Notes: generated from the sequence alone by a model not told the origin. A DNA stretch of 53,458 nucleotides from an uncultured Chitinophagales bacterium (GCA_937927195.1 CALBCY010000180.1:1-53458), one strand, 5' to 3'; counted from the first letter of the stretch, positions 27,439 to 37,190 are shown. Numbers and translations: made by a program.

Positions 27439-28236
27439 TTGAAATTAAGATCGATAATTATTGATGATGAGGAACCTGGCAGAGAAAACCTTGCCCAGTT
27501 ATTGGGTGAGTATTGCCCTGAAATAGAGGTAATTGCCCAAGCTGCCAGTGCAGATGAGGCAATGGCCTTAATTGTGGAACATTCCCCAAATGTTTTATTT
27601 CTCGATATTCAAATGCCCAATAAAAATGGTTTTGACTTGCTTGACTCTATTGAGGGTCATTCATTTTCAGTAATTTTTGTAACCGCCCACGATCAATATG
27701 GAATAAGAGCCATCAAAGCAAGTGCAATTGATTATTTGTTAAAACCAGTTGGAATTGAAGAACTGAAAGAATCGATCGACAAAGTCTGCAAGATAGAAGC
27801 AGAAAAAGCCAAAAACATTCAATTCAAATCCTCCTACGATGATTCGATTCAAGATTTGCTTGATCATTGGAGTCATGATGATGCTCCAAAAAAGATCAGC
27901 ATTAATACTGGAAATAAAATTCAAGTTATTGAACTGGAAAAACTAAGTCGGTTAGAAGGATTTGATAATTATTCCAAATTAATCCTGAACAATCAAAACG
28001 TCATAACAGATAGTAAATGTTTAAAAAATTATGAGGAGTTTTTGGATCAAACAGCGTTCGTGAGGGTTCACAAGTCTCACATTGTAAATCTTGCATTTAT
28101 TGACAAAGTTGTTAAAGAAGGGATTGGTTTTGTAATATTGATGAACGATGAATCACAAGTTCCTGTGGCAAGAAGAAGGAGTAAGTCTTTTTTTGAAAAA
28201 TTCAACAGCTTTGTTGACAATTTCAAATCGCTTTGA
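27439..28236 (+). CDS. LytTR-family response regulator
   Basis: With the start chosen here it has 265 residues. The receiver domain (about 1-120) begins MKLRSIIIDDEEPGREN, with the acidic pair early and the phosphoacceptor Asp56 in VLFLDIQMPN; FVTAHDQYGIRAIKASAIDYLLKP supplies the Thr and Lys switch residues. The LytTR DNA-binding domain (about 150-260) shows KISINTGNKIQVIELEKLSRLEG and FVRVHKSHIVNLAFIDKV. No ATG is available at the N-terminus: possible starts are TTG at 27406, 27421 and 27439. I chose 27439 because the family usually starts two or three residues before the first beta-strand. The sensor kinase gene follows after 16 bases, so the pair is one operon. Confidence 0.9.
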   Translation: MKLRSIIIDDEEPGRENLAQLLGEYCPEIEVIAQAASADEAMALIVEHSPNVLFLDIQMPNKNGFDLLDSIEGHSFSVIFVTAHDQYGIRAIKASAIDYLLKPVGIEELKESIDKVCKIEAEKAKNIQFKSSYDDSIQDLLDHWSHDDAPKKISINTGNKIQVIELEKLSRLEGFDNYSKLILNNQNVITDSKCLKNYEEFLDQTAFVRVHKSHIVNLAFIDKVVKEGIGFVILMNDESQVPVARRRSKSFFEKFNSFVDNFKSL

Positions 28237-28252
28237 ATTAAAATGTCATTAA

Positions 28253-31246
28253 ATGCTTTTGAATCGGAGATATGTTAGAAATTTCGGTCTGCACATAAAT
28301 TGGCGGTTAGCATTATTATTTGTCCTTGGTCTTCCGTCTATTTTCAGTTTGGATAGTTTTGCTCAGCAGCTTGAATACAAAGTTTATGACTCTTCAAATG
28401 GTTTACCCAATTCAAACGTATGGTGCATTGATCAGGATCAAAAAGGTTTTTTATGGCTAGGCACCTCCAATGGCCTGTACAGATTTGATGGGAAAAATTA
28501 CAAGGAGTTTGGAACTGAAGATGGCTTGCTCAACAAAAACATTACAGCACTCGATTTTGACAAGGATAGAAAATCATTGCTCATTGCAAATTACCTTTTA
28601 GGAGTTTCAGCAATGGATTCTCTTTATAAAATACAAACACTGTTTAATACCAGCGTATCCAATTATATTGATCATAACAAAGACAAAGTTTATTCACAAA
28701 GCACCAGCGCCCTAAAAGTCTTTGACCTAAACACTAAGGTGAAAAAGTTTTTCGATGAACCCGGTAATTTTGCATTGAATGCATTTATAATTAACAAGGA
28801 AAACAAAGTCATTATTGGAAGTAGTAATGGGCTGATGGAACTTGATGATAGTACATACATCGACCTTTATCCTGAAATCACTGGCAAAAAAAATGTCAGA
28901 ACTGTTTATGAAGACCCCCACCAAAATCTATGGTTTGATTCTGAAAAAGAATTCTATTGCATTTATGCCAATGGGGAAATTAAAAAATTTCCGAAGAAAA
29001 CCATTTCAAACAGGCAGATAAGTCGCTTTTTCATGGATTCCCAAGACAGAATATGGTTATCAGTTATTGGGGAAGGCCTGTTTCAATTAAAGAACGATGA
29101 ATTGATTTTCAGGGGCGATGATCTGGACATTGGCCATACCCCTATAAATGGTTTTTTTGAAGACAGGGAAAAAAACTTTTGGATTGCAACTGGTGGCAAA
29201 GGAATGGTTTGCTTGTACAACACTTATTTCACCAATTACTATCTGGAGAATGGGCTTGTTGAAAATCAAATTAATGATTTATATTATGATACGAAAAGTA
29301 AAAACCTGTTGATTGGAACCATAGATGGTCTAAATTATTTTGATGGAAATCAATTGCATAATATTGAATTGAAAAAAAGAGGCAAGCTCAACTATGTTCG
29401 TAAAATAGACAAAGATGATATGGGGAATTTGCTAGTAGCATTAAATTATCCGGGAGACGAATATGGATTGAATAAACAGATTAAAATAGACAATAATAAT
29501 TTGACATTATTGATAGGTGAATTTCGATCAAGAAAATGCTGGAGTTTTGTGGGGAACAATCAAATAATAAATTTTTCCAATTATGGGATTCAGTATTTCA
29601 ACTTTGAACAAAATGCATATATTCCAAAAAAAATTTCACGAAAGCCAAAATGGGTCGATTATCAATTCACGACTATATTACAAGGTCAGAAAACTGATAC
29701 TTGGTGGGTGGGAAGTAAAACTGGTTTGTTTAACTATGCAAACAATGAATTGAAGCCTTTAGCAGATAATTCTGACTCCTCATTTCCAAATGCCTTAAAA
29801 TCTGCAGAAATCAAAACTATGATTTGGGATCATGCAGAAAATTTATGGATCGGCAGCAATGAAGGTTTGTTTAAATTTAACGGCAAAAATTGGAAGAGAT
29901 GGACAAAAAAGAATGGCATGCCTGATGACTATGTTTCCTCAATTTTACAGGATGCTTCTGCTAATTTTTGGATAGGAACTTCAAGAGGGCTTGTTTATTT
30001 TGATGGTAATTTTACAAAATTTGATATCAACGATGGCTTGCCTTCAAATCAAATAAGTTCCATGGTATTTAACGGAGATCAAAGTCAGTTATGGATTGGG
30101 ACCAACAATGGACTTTCAAAACTGGATTTAAAAAAAATGAGGTCTGATTCAAGGCCAAGCATCATTATGCATCTGGAAAACATCACTCTGGGAGATTCTA
30201 TTCTGTACCCTGAATTGGTAAAAGACGCTGCTGTCTTCAATTATGATCAAAATCATTTAGTTTTTAATTTTTCAGCTCCATATCTCACCAATTCCCAAAG
30301 TCTGAAATATCAATATAGACTAGATAATGCTCAAGAATGGAAGGATTGTGGAGCTCAACAGATTGAATTAGCTTCCCTTTCACCTAAAAAATACAATTTT
30401 CAAATTCGATCTAAATCCAATATTAATCCCTGGTCCGAAACAAGTCAATTTCAATTTGACATAAAAAGTCCTTGGTGGAAGACTAAGAAGTTTTTTGCTG
30501 CTTGCCTGTTGCTCGTTGCGGGATTGGTTGCTCTAATTTCAAAGTTGAGAATAGATGCCATAAGAAAGAAAACAAAAGACGAGATTTCCCTGAATAAAAA
30601 AATGTATTTATTGGAACAACAGGCTTTGTCAGCCATGATGAACCCTCATTTTATTTTCAATGCACTCAATTCAGTTCAATATTACATCAATACCAATAAA
30701 AAACGCGAAGCCAATGAATACCTTGCCAAATTAGCTCGGCTGATAAGAATGAATTTGGAAATTGCGCAATCCTCAGCCATTACTCTGGAAGAAGAGCTGG
30801 AAAGACTAATTTTGTTTCTGGAGCTACAAAAATTGAGGTTTGGGAAAAAACTGAATTGGTCGGTAGACATTGATGACAAACTGGATTCGGAGGAGTTGTT
30901 GGTTCCATCAATGGTTATTCAGGTTTTTGTTGAAAATGCCATTTTGCATGGAATTTTACCCAAGGAAAAAGGTGGTGAAATAAAAATCGGAGTATACCCT
31001 TCAGGTGAACAAGCCTTTTTGATTAGTATTGAAGATGATGGAATAGGTATTTTTAAGAGTCAGGCTATAGAAAGAAAGGAGAAAAAGCATAATTCTAAAG
31101 GAATTACGATCAGCAAAGAAAGAATCAAGAACTTTGGATATCCCAATAATCAACTTTCAAGATTGGATATTCGGGAAATCATAGATGCCAGTGGTTCTGT
31201 AGCTGGAACAAAAGTGAGTATTCGCCTTCCCATTTCTGAGTCTTGA
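28253..31246 (+). CDS. two-component-propeller sensor histidine kinase (LytS-type)
   Basis: The protein has 997 residues. After an N-terminal signal/anchor (about 14-37) come some 600 residues of repeated propeller blades with wording such as QKGFLWLGTSNGLYRFDG and ANFWIGTSRGLVYFDGNF, forming two seven-bladed periplasmic sensors. A Y_Y_Y-type Ig domain (about 665-740, YQYRLDNAQEWKDC) leads to one membrane helix (about 743-763, FFAACLLLVAGLVALIS). The cytoplasmic part is the His_kinase/LytS type: MNPHFIFNALNSVQYYI with the phosphorylated His799, and an HATPase_c domain with VFVENAILHGI and EDDGIGIF. It lies 16 bases behind its LytTR partner. In Bacteroidota such sensors often respond to glycans; the signal here is not known. 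Confidence 0.93.
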   Translation: MLLNRRYVRNFGLHINWRLALLFVLGLPSIFSLDSFAQQLEYKVYDSSNGLPNSNVWCIDQDQKGFLWLGTSNGLYRFDGKNYKEFGTEDGLLNKNITALDFDKDRKSLLIANYLLGVSAMDSLYKIQTLFNTSVSNYIDHNKDKVYSQSTSALKVFDLNTKVKKFFDEPGNFALNAFIINKENKVIIGSSNGLMELDDSTYIDLYPEITGKKNVRTVYEDPHQNLWFDSEKEFYCIYANGEIKKFPKKTISNRQISRFFMDSQDRIWLSVIGEGLFQLKNDELIFRGDDLDIGHTPINGFFEDREKNFWIATGGKGMVCLYNTYFTNYYLENGLVENQINDLYYDTKSKNLLIGTIDGLNYFDGNQLHNIELKKRGKLNYVRKIDKDDMGNLLVALNYPGDEYGLNKQIKIDNNNLTLLIGEFRSRKCWSFVGNNQIINFSNYGIQYFNFEQNAYIPKKISRKPKWVDYQFTTILQGQKTDTWWVGSKTGLFNYANNELKPLADNSDSSFPNALKSAEIKTMIWDHAENLWIGSNEGLFKFNGKNWKRWTKKNGMPDDYVSSILQDASANFWIGTSRGLVYFDGNFTKFDINDGLPSNQISSMVFNGDQSQLWIGTNNGLSKLDLKKMRSDSRPSIIMHLENITLGDSILYPELVKDAAVFNYDQNHLVFNFSAPYLTNSQSLKYQYRLDNAQEWKDCGAQQIELASLSPKKYNFQIRSKSNINPWSETSQFQFDIKSPWWKTKKFFAACLLLVAGLVALISKLRIDAIRKKTKDEISLNKKMYLLEQQALSAMMNPHFIFNALNSVQYYINTNKKREANEYLAKLARLIRMNLEIAQSSAITLEEELERLILFLELQKLRFGKKLNWSVDIDDKLDSEELLVPSMVIQVFVENAILHGILPKEKGGEIKIGVYPSGEQAFLISIEDDGIGIFKSQAIERKEKKHNSKGITISKERIKNFGYPNNQLSRLDIREIIDASGSVAGTKVSIRLPISES

Positions 31247-31517
31247 GAATTGGAAATTAGTTAGCATTTATTTGATTTCAGTCTAAATTTTCAAGTAATC
31301 AATCTTTCCCACGAATATGTTTCCGTTTGAGCAGGTTGGCATTTAACCTTTGGCACTTAACAGGCATCTTTCGGTTGATAATTTCAGCTTTTTCTGGAGC
31401 GCCAGTCCGATGGAGCGCAAGTCCAGTCAAAAATGAGCTTTATTCTCTGACAAAATTTGCAATTTTGAGACCAAAGCCCTCATTCCAAACGAGCTCTTAG
31501 TCCAAATAAGCTCTTAA
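31247..31517. other. gene-free stretch after the sensor kinase
   Basis: No gene and no clear terminator were seen. CCAGTCCGATGGAGCGCAAGTCCAGTC around 31401-31428 holds short direct words (CCAGTC and AAGTCCAGTC). GAGCTCTTAGTCCAAATAAGCTCTTAACC around 31491-31519 is an imperfect tandem duplication of AGCTCTTA next to the left end of the possible MITE. Confidence 0.4.
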
Positions 31518-31935
31518 CCTGAGTTCGATTATAAAATTTACATTTCTTGGAGCTAAAAAAGATATAGTTTGTATGAAAATAATTAGTCTGAATTTATTAA
31601 CTTAGTTAGAGAGGGTCCGAATATTTTGATACTATTTGCCTGTCATTTTTCTTGATAAAAATGACGAAAAATCAAGGACTTACGTCATTTCTTGACGCTT
31701 CGAAACTCACTTAAATCCTAAAAAAAATAAACTCGCTTTATAGAGAATTTATTAAGTTTTCTAAAAGATTTGATGACTGAAATTATTTAAAATGAGTAGG
31801 CTCAAACAGAATTTTTTTTAAACGGATTTAAGCAAGTTCCTCTGCTAAAATGACAAATGTCCGGAATTTCAATTAAATCAAGAAAATAAATTTTGCTACT
31901 GCCTGATAATCAAAAGGTTCAAAATCGAACTCAGG
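31518..31935. mobile_element. possible 418-bp MITE with imperfect terminal inverted repeats
   Basis: The ends are CCTGAGTTCGATT (31518-31530) and its perfect reverse complement AATCGAACTCAGG (31923-31935). Just inside, AAAATTTACATTTCTTG (31533-31549) matches the reverse complement of 31879-31894 with one gap and one mismatch. The interior has no reading frame but has a strong hairpin (GTCATTTTT / AAAAATGAC, 31642-31665) and a related TCATTTCTTGAC word near 31686. There is no transposase and no obvious target-site duplication. Confidence 0.45.
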
Positions 31936-32104
31936 CTCTTAGATAAACATTGAGAATTTTCATCGAATTGCCTCAATATTTACCGTTCTCTCTCAAGATT
32001 TGACCGTTAACTAAATCATAGTGACCGCTCCCTTATTTTATTTGCTTTTCAATCCGCTATTGACTTATATTTGAGTTAACAATTGTGAAGGATTGTTTAA
32101 ATGT

Positions 32105-32164
32105 AAAACGGGAATGTACTTTGAATTTTAGTTTATCTAAAATAAAAAAAACATTCCTGTTTTT
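32105..32164. repeat. long-loop inverted repeat
   Basis: AAAACGGGAATGT (32105-32117) pairs with ACATTCCTGTTTT (from 32151) with one mismatch across a loop of about 33 bases. A T-run follows on the plus strand. It could be a weak terminator or part of an unknown transcript. Confidence 0.4.
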
Positions 32165-32194
32165 TAAGAAAAATTAAACCCTAGATTCCCACGG

Positions 32195-32264
32195 AATTTG
32201 CCCCAAATTTGCCCCATATTTAAAAGAAATCGTTTGACTTTTTTGTCAAGGTGATTTCTTTTTT
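32195..32264 (+). terminator. tandem AATTTGCCCC words followed by a terminator-like hairpin
   Basis: AATTTGCCCC occurs at 32195-32204 and 32206-32215. It is followed by a stem AAAGAAATC...TTGAC / GTCAA...GATTTCTTT around a T6 loop (about 32223-32258) and then eight Ts. No annotated gene precedes it within 950 bases, so it may end an unrecognised transcript. The TTTGCCCC doublet recalls sequences I have seen near Bacteroidota integration sites; there is no integrase here. Confidence 0.4.
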
Positions 32265-32435
32265 TTGTTTATAGAGCATTCAATTGTACACCTTCCCCTC
32301 CAATCAATCGCATTGCCAATGTTGAAAAATTGTCGACATTGATGCTATTGGATTGTCTTTTACAATTGGTCTAAAATTACCATAAACCGAACAGCGAATA
32401 ACCACTTTATCCATTATCTTTATAAAAAAAAGCTA

Positions 32436-33281
32436 ATGGATCATACGCAAAAAGAATTCTATGAACAGTCGGGCTATTTGATTTTGGAAGACTATGCTTC
32501 TGAAAGTGAAATAAATGAGTTGATAGCCGCCAAGAATGAAATTGTAGAGAATATGGTATCGGAGGAACTCTCCATATTTTCTACTGAGGATCAAAGTAAT
32601 AAATCAGATCTGTACTTTTTGAATAGTGGGGATAAAATTCGCTGCTTTTTCGAGGAAACAGCTACTGAGGATGATTTGATTGCTAAAAAGAAAATTAACA
32701 AAATTGGTCATGCGATTCACGACTTAAATCCAGTTTATCGAAAGTTCTCTTATCAGCAAAAATTGGCGGACTTGGCCATCTTATGTGGATTGTCTCAACC
32801 TAGTATTTTACAAAGCCAGTACATATTTAAGTCGCCTCAAGTTGGCGGTGTGGTTTCCGCTCACATCGACTCTACTTTTATTTATACCGATCCCTTGAGT
32901 TGCGTTGGAGTTTGGATTGCCTTAGAAGATGCCAATCAAGAAAATGGCTGTTTGTGGGCTTTACCAGAGTCGCATAATAAATACCCAATGAATGAACGCT
33001 TTGTTCGGAATGAAAGCAATGATGGGACAGAATTTTTAGATTTGAAAATAGAAAGAGCGGAGTGGGATTTGGATGCAATGATTCCTTTAGAGGTAAAAAA
33101 AGGCACGGCTATTGTTCTTCACGGCAGCCTTGTTCATCTTAGCCATCCCAATCATTCTAATCGATCGAGGAATTCTTATGTAATGCATTTGATTGATCGG
33201 GCTTGTGCCTATCCGCAAGACAATTGGTTACAGCGAGGAGTGGAAATGCCCTTGGTTGATTTGATAAGCGAAGTTGGTTAA
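32436..33281 (+). CDS. phytanoyl-CoA dioxygenase (PhyH) family Fe(II)/2-oxoglutarate oxygenase
   Basis: The protein has 281 residues with the jelly-roll fold of the PhyH family. The iron ligands are the HxD motif H143/D145 (in VVSAHIDSTF) and the distal H234; R245 lies at the position that binds 2-oxoglutarate (HLSHPNHSNRSRNSY). Family members hydroxylate phytanoyl-CoA and many small molecules, including ectoine and halogenated metabolites. The start MDHTQKEFYEQSGYLILEDYAS is typical of the family. A TATCTTTA box at 32415-32422, one base off consensus, would give a very short leader. It is convergent with the GH16 gene and not part of a clear pathway here. Confidence 0.88.
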   Translation: MDHTQKEFYEQSGYLILEDYASESEINELIAAKNEIVENMVSEELSIFSTEDQSNKSDLYFLNSGDKIRCFFEETATEDDLIAKKKINKIGHAIHDLNPVYRKFSYQQKLADLAILCGLSQPSILQSQYIFKSPQVGGVVSAHIDSTFIYTDPLSCVGVWIALEDANQENGCLWALPESHNKYPMNERFVRNESNDGTEFLDLKIERAEWDLDAMIPLEVKKGTAIVLHGSLVHLSHPNHSNRSRNSYVMHLIDRACAYPQDNWLQRGVEMPLVDLISEVG

Positions 33282-33432
33282 TTTGGCTAAGTTGTTTGGT
33301 CAATCCAGACATGACGGGGTTTTGTCTGTGTCAGATGGATTGCCCTCAGATGGAATGCACAAATGGTTCTTGAGATTTGGATCGTCAGCCGATTATGTCA
33401 AGCTTGACATGACCCTGTGTTTACCGAGTAAG

Positions 33433-34638
33433 CTATTGAAATACTCGGATATAATCGATAAACATTCTTTGTGGGAAGACAGTGCTTCCGTCTGGTGAAC
33501 CTGGCCAATTGCCACCCACTGCGACGTTAAGAATGAAGAAGAATGGATCATTGAATGGGTAGTTTTGCCCACCTACCGTTGTATTTGTAATTTGATGATA
33601 TTGGACGTCATTGAATAAGAACTCAACTTTATCCTGCTCCCATTTTATAGAAAAAACATTGTATTCTTGATCACAATCTACTGGGCTATTCGTGAAATGT
33701 CCAGCTGAAGTATGAGATGAAACATCATCGCCCCAGTGGGCAGTACCATAAACTTTTTTCGGTGTTTGGCCCAACATTTCCATGATGTCTATTTCACCAC
33801 AACGAGGCCATCCTACTTGCGAATGATTTTCACCCAACATCCAAATTGCTGGCCATATCCCTTTGCCCTTCGGCATTTTTGCTCTTACATCAATTCTTCC
33901 AAATTTGAATGACTTCTTATTTTCAGTCGTCAGCCTTGCTGAAGAATAGCTGCTACCGTTGGTAGACTGTTCTCTTGCTGTAATGACCAAGTTGCCATTG
34001 GCAACAAACACATTTGTCAATTCATTCGTGTAATATTGCAATTCATTGTTTCCCCATCCACCGTTACCAGTGCCAGTTTCAAAATTCCAATCAGCACCAC
34101 TTATATCTGATAAAAAATCTTCTTCCCAAACCAAGCTCATTCCCTGATAAGCTTCTGGACTGGTGTATCCTTCAGTGGTATAAATAAAGCTTTCATTGTC
34201 GTCATCATTCCTAATCGTTCCTGTTGCAGTAGAACCACTAAAGGTTGCATTCACAATATCAGTCAGTGTTACTTCAAAGGATTCATCACCTTCTATTTCA
34301 ATTTCACCAACAACATTGATCTCAATATTTTTGACTGTTTCACCTGGTGCAAATTCTAAAACACCTGATCTTTCAATAAAATCTTCAGGGCTAGTTGCTG
34401 TTCCGTCTTCAGTTGCAAAATTTACAGTAACGGTATTGGTCGCGGCTTTACTCAATTCTACTTTAAAGGCAAAAGCCTTATCAGCATTGTCTTCAAAGTC
34501 AGTAACATTTCTTATGATCATTGATGGTGGAGTATTGGGATCCGGATCGTCCCCTCCATCTCCTTTATCGCAAGAAATTGCCAAAAACAAGCTTGAAAAA
34601 ACAAATATTGCTAGTAAAATCTTATTGTTAAATGCCAT
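33433..34638 (-). CDS. GH16 endo-beta-glucanase lipoprotein with Calx-beta domain (laminarinase-like)
   Basis: The protein has 401 residues. The lipobox is LAISC with Cys23, followed by an acidic DKGDGGDD stretch like the surface-export signals of Bacteroidota lipoproteins. Residues of about 40-150 are a Calx-beta domain (FKVELSKAATNTVTVNFAT...DDD). Residues of about 165-401 are a glycoside hydrolase 16 domain: GWGNNELQYYT, PKGKGIWPAIWMLG, the catalytic GEIDIME with nucleophile E282, D284 and acid/base E287, and the ending RMFIDYIRVFQ. The wording fits beta-1,3-glucanases (laminarinases). It is the last gene of the SusCD locus, 193 bases after the PKD lipoprotein. A hairpin (CTAAGCT/AGCTTAG, 34735-34760) lies in that gap. 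Confidence 0.92.
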   Translation of the reverse strand: MAFNNKILLAIFVFSSLFLAISCDKGDGGDDPDPNTPPSMIIRNVTDFEDNADKAFAFKVELSKAATNTVTVNFATEDGTATSPEDFIERSGVLEFAPGETVKNIEINVVGEIEIEGDESFEVTLTDIVNATFSGSTATGTIRNDDDNESFIYTTEGYTSPEAYQGMSLVWEEDFLSDISGADWNFETGTGNGGWGNNELQYYTNELTNVFVANGNLVITAREQSTNGSSYSSARLTTENKKSFKFGRIDVRAKMPKGKGIWPAIWMLGENHSQVGWPRCGEIDIMEMLGQTPKKVYGTAHWGDDVSSHTSAGHFTNSPVDCDQEYNVFSIKWEQDKVEFLFNDVQYHQITNTTVGGQNYPFNDPFFFILNVAVGGNWPGSPDGSTVFPQRMFIDYIRVFQ

Positions 34639-34831
34639 TATAAATTATTCTTGATTATTATTTAATTTCTATTTAAAACTAGTAGTTGTTTTCAAACTAA
34701 AACACTGTTTGTGAAAGTTACACTCAACTGTAAACTAAGCTTGTTGGGGATTGAGCTTAGAATGAAATTCATCCCAATTTTGTTATAAGCTTGTACTTGT
34801 ATAAGCTTGAAAGAAAGCCTTCTTACCAAAA

Positions 34832-35650
34832 TTAGTTTGCCGCTTTAAAATACAATGTAAAATAACCTTCTGCCTCGATAATTGGACTTTCTAGTATTAA
34901 AACATCTTCATTCAATTCAACTATGTCATATATCGGACCAGAATCTCTTACTCCCATGAACGACCCTTCTGTCAATATTATTTGATCTTTGCCATTCAAG
35001 CCAGTTCCAAAACTCAAATCCCAAATTGCTTCGGTGGATGGAATGTATTCCTGTGCTTCATAAGCTTCCCAAGGATTTACAGTTAGAATATTGTTTTCAT
35101 ATACAAAAGCATTCTCCTCAATTTTAAAAACAAAAGTATCGTCATATTGTTCAGGCACCAATCCTCCTGCAGCGGAAATAAACCATTCAGAAGAGCCAGG
35201 ATCAGGACCCACACTAATGGCACCAGAATTGAAAGAAAATGTCCATCCTTTGGATGCCTCTGTTGTACAACCTCCGACCAATGCCAATAAGGTTTCGTTG
35301 CTGCAAGCATTTGCATCGTCTTGAGCAATGACAATGGTTTGGCTGCTTGAGGCGGATCCTCCTCTTCCTGCTGCTGTCATTGTTACTTCATATTCTCCTG
35401 CAAACAAAAAAGTTGCGGTATCAATCGGAAGGTTTGAAGAGGAACCATTTCCAAAATTCCAGCCAATCAAAAAAGCATCAGTAGCTGCTGATACAAAACG
35501 AACCTGATTGGGATTGTCAGCCAATATTTCAAATGTAAAAGAACCCATTGGAGCCTGCCCTAATTCGATATCATCAACCTCATAAGGTTCGCAACCAAAC
35601 ATGACAAAAATTAATAGTAAGAATGTATAAGTATATTTTCCAGCTTTCAT
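34832..35650 (-). CDS. PKD-domain surface lipoprotein of the glucan locus (SusE/SGBP-like)
   Basis: The protein has 272 residues. The lipobox VMFGC (Cys20) is followed by EPYEVDD. Residues of about 35-110 are a PKD domain (FLIGWNFGNGSSSNLPIDTATFLFAGEYEVTMTA). The rest, from CSNETLLALVGGCTTEASKGWTFS onward, is an all-beta domain with many aromatics (ENILTVNPWEAYEAQEY) that I know from lipoproteins encoded next to SusD in laminarin-type loci, where they bind glucan at the cell surface. It starts 28 bases after susD ends, so it belongs to the same operon. Glycan binding is inferred from position and domain order. Confidence 0.75.
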   Translation of the reverse strand: MKAGKYTYTFLLLIFVMFGCEPYEVDDIELGQAPMGSFTFEILADNPNQVRFVSAATDAFLIGWNFGNGSSSNLPIDTATFLFAGEYEVTMTAAGRGGSASSSQTIVIAQDDANACSNETLLALVGGCTTEASKGWTFSFNSGAISVGPDPGSSEWFISAAGGLVPEQYDDTFVFKIEENAFVYENNILTVNPWEAYEAQEYIPSTEAIWDLSFGTGLNGKDQIILTEGSFMGVRDSGPIYDIVELNEDVLILESPIIEAEGYFTLYFKAAN

Positions 35651-35678
35651 TTTTTCTCTTTAGTTGAAATCTCTAAAA

Positions 35679-37190
35679 TTAGTATCCAGGATTTTGTGTA
35701 AGATTGCCACCTGATAATGCTATTTGAGCTTGAGGAATTGGGAACAAATAATGAACACTTGGATTAAATCCTTCCCCTTGTAACTCGTCAGCTGCTCGTT
35801 GAGTTCTAATCAAATCAAGAAAGCGATGTCCTTCTAGTCCTAACTCTACTCGACGTTCATGGTAAATGGCTTCCAAAAGTCCATTCCCTGAAGCAGTGAT
35901 GTTTGCTAAAACAGCATTGTTGCCTCCTCTCGCTCTTTCACGCACTTGATTGACATAATTTTTAGCAACTCCTTCGTTTCCTATGTGAAATGCCGCTTCA
36001 GCCGTTAACAATAAAACATCTGCATATCGAATCGCTCTATCATTGGTTTGACCATTTACATTTGGGTCGCCATCTGATGCGGTTTCCGTTTGATTTGAGA
36101 AGAATTTCCTCGCATAAAAATCATGCGGATAACCAGTCGCATCTTTTGTAAAAATTCCACGGTCTCCCATTTGATCTCCTTCACTAAACACAGTAGCAGG
36201 CAACCTAGGATCGCCTTCTTCAAATTCATCTACAAAATCTTGCGTTGGTATATTGAAACCGTAGCCACCAAATTCTCCTCTTGCTCTTTGAAAAACATTA
36301 GAAAAAGATCCGTCCCGTTGAAAGTCCCAGTCTCCTAAAGAATTGGCTTGGTATTGTATTTCAAAAACAGAACCTCCACCATTCTCGCCGTTTAGAGAGA
36401 ACATGCCTAAATAGTCCGATTCTAAAAAATATTCACCTGAACCAATCACCAATTCACCAGTAGAAAAAGCATCAGACCATTTTTGTCTGAACACAAACGT
36501 TTTCAACAACAATGCATTTGCAGCACCTGAAGTTACCCTGCCAATTTCACTCAAAGAATATTCACTTTTAGATGGCAAATTACTCGCCGCCTCTTTCAAA
36601 TCTGTTTCTATTTGATCCCATACCTGTTCGGCAGGAGTTCTTGTAACTTCATAGGATTCTGAAAGCGAAAGCGTTTTTGTAATCAACGGAACATCACCAA
36701 AATAATTGACCAATTGAAAGTAAAACCAAGCACGAATGAACCTCGCTTCAGCCAAAATTCTTCTCTTTAAAAACTCATCCATTTCAATATCAGGAACCTC
36801 TTCCAAAACTTTGTTGGCTCTATAAATCCCAACATAATCTGCTTCCCATTCAGCAGAAAGCATTTCATTGTCAGCACCGCCTTCAAATTTCTCTAACTCA
36901 CCTAGAGCTGGGAAATCATTGTCTCCTGATCCACCTTTTCTGGAATCATCCGACATGACATCTCCCCAAAACCAACGGAAGTGACCTGCTCCATTGTCAA
37001 ACCACTCTGGGTTCAGTTCCCATTGAAGCACATCGTATGCTGCGTTTATTGCTAAAAGAGCATCCTCTTGAGTTAAATAAAAGCTGTCCTCAGTAATCGA
37101 AGAAACTGGTCTTTTATCTAAAAAATCGTCACCACAAGAAATGATTCCTATTAGAATGAGTGGCAATAAAAGAAATTTTACTTTGTTCAT
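35679..37190 (-). CDS. SusD/RagB-family nutrient-binding lipoprotein
   Basis: SusD proteins are surface lids that pass oligosaccharides to their SusC transporter. With the ATG at 37190 the protein has 503 residues and a proper lipoprotein signal ending in IGIISC (Cys19). The frame can be extended three codons to a TTG at 37199, which I reject. Visible are the SusD N-terminus FLDKRPVSSITEDSFYLTQEDAL, the helical TPR-like core RRILAEARFIRAWFYFQLVNYFGDVPL, and the C-terminal RRVELGLEGHRFLDLIRT and YLFPIPQAQI. It lies 11 bases after susC, which implies tight co-expression. Confidence 0.95.
   Translation of the reverse strand: MNKVKFLLLPLILIGIISCGDDFLDKRPVSSITEDSFYLTQEDALLAINAAYDVLQWELNPEWFDNGAGHFRWFWGDVMSDDSRKGGSGDNDFPALGELEKFEGGADNEMLSAEWEADYVGIYRANKVLEEVPDIEMDEFLKRRILAEARFIRAWFYFQLVNYFGDVPLITKTLSLSESYEVTRTPAEQVWDQIETDLKEAASNLPSKSEYSLSEIGRVTSGAANALLLKTFVFRQKWSDAFSTGELVIGSGEYFLESDYLGMFSLNGENGGGSVFEIQYQANSLGDWDFQRDGSFSNVFQRARGEFGGYGFNIPTQDFVDEFEEGDPRLPATVFSEGDQMGDRGIFTKDATGYPHDFYARKFFSNQTETASDGDPNVNGQTNDRAIRYADVLLLTAEAAFHIGNEGVAKNYVNQVRERARGGNNAVLANITASGNGLLEAIYHERRVELGLEGHRFLDLIRTQRAADELQGEGFNPSVHYLFPIPQAQIALSGGNLTQNPGY

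Noticed and set aside
31911..31940. tRNA T-arm-like sequence GGTTCAAAATCGAACTC
   Set aside because: No acceptor stem, anticodon arm or D-arm could be laid out around it; it is better explained as the right end of the inverted-repeat element.
33274..33498. 74-residue plus-strand frame overlapping the ends of the PhyH and GH16 genes
   Set aside because: It overlaps both genes, has no family features and no ribosome-binding or promoter signal.
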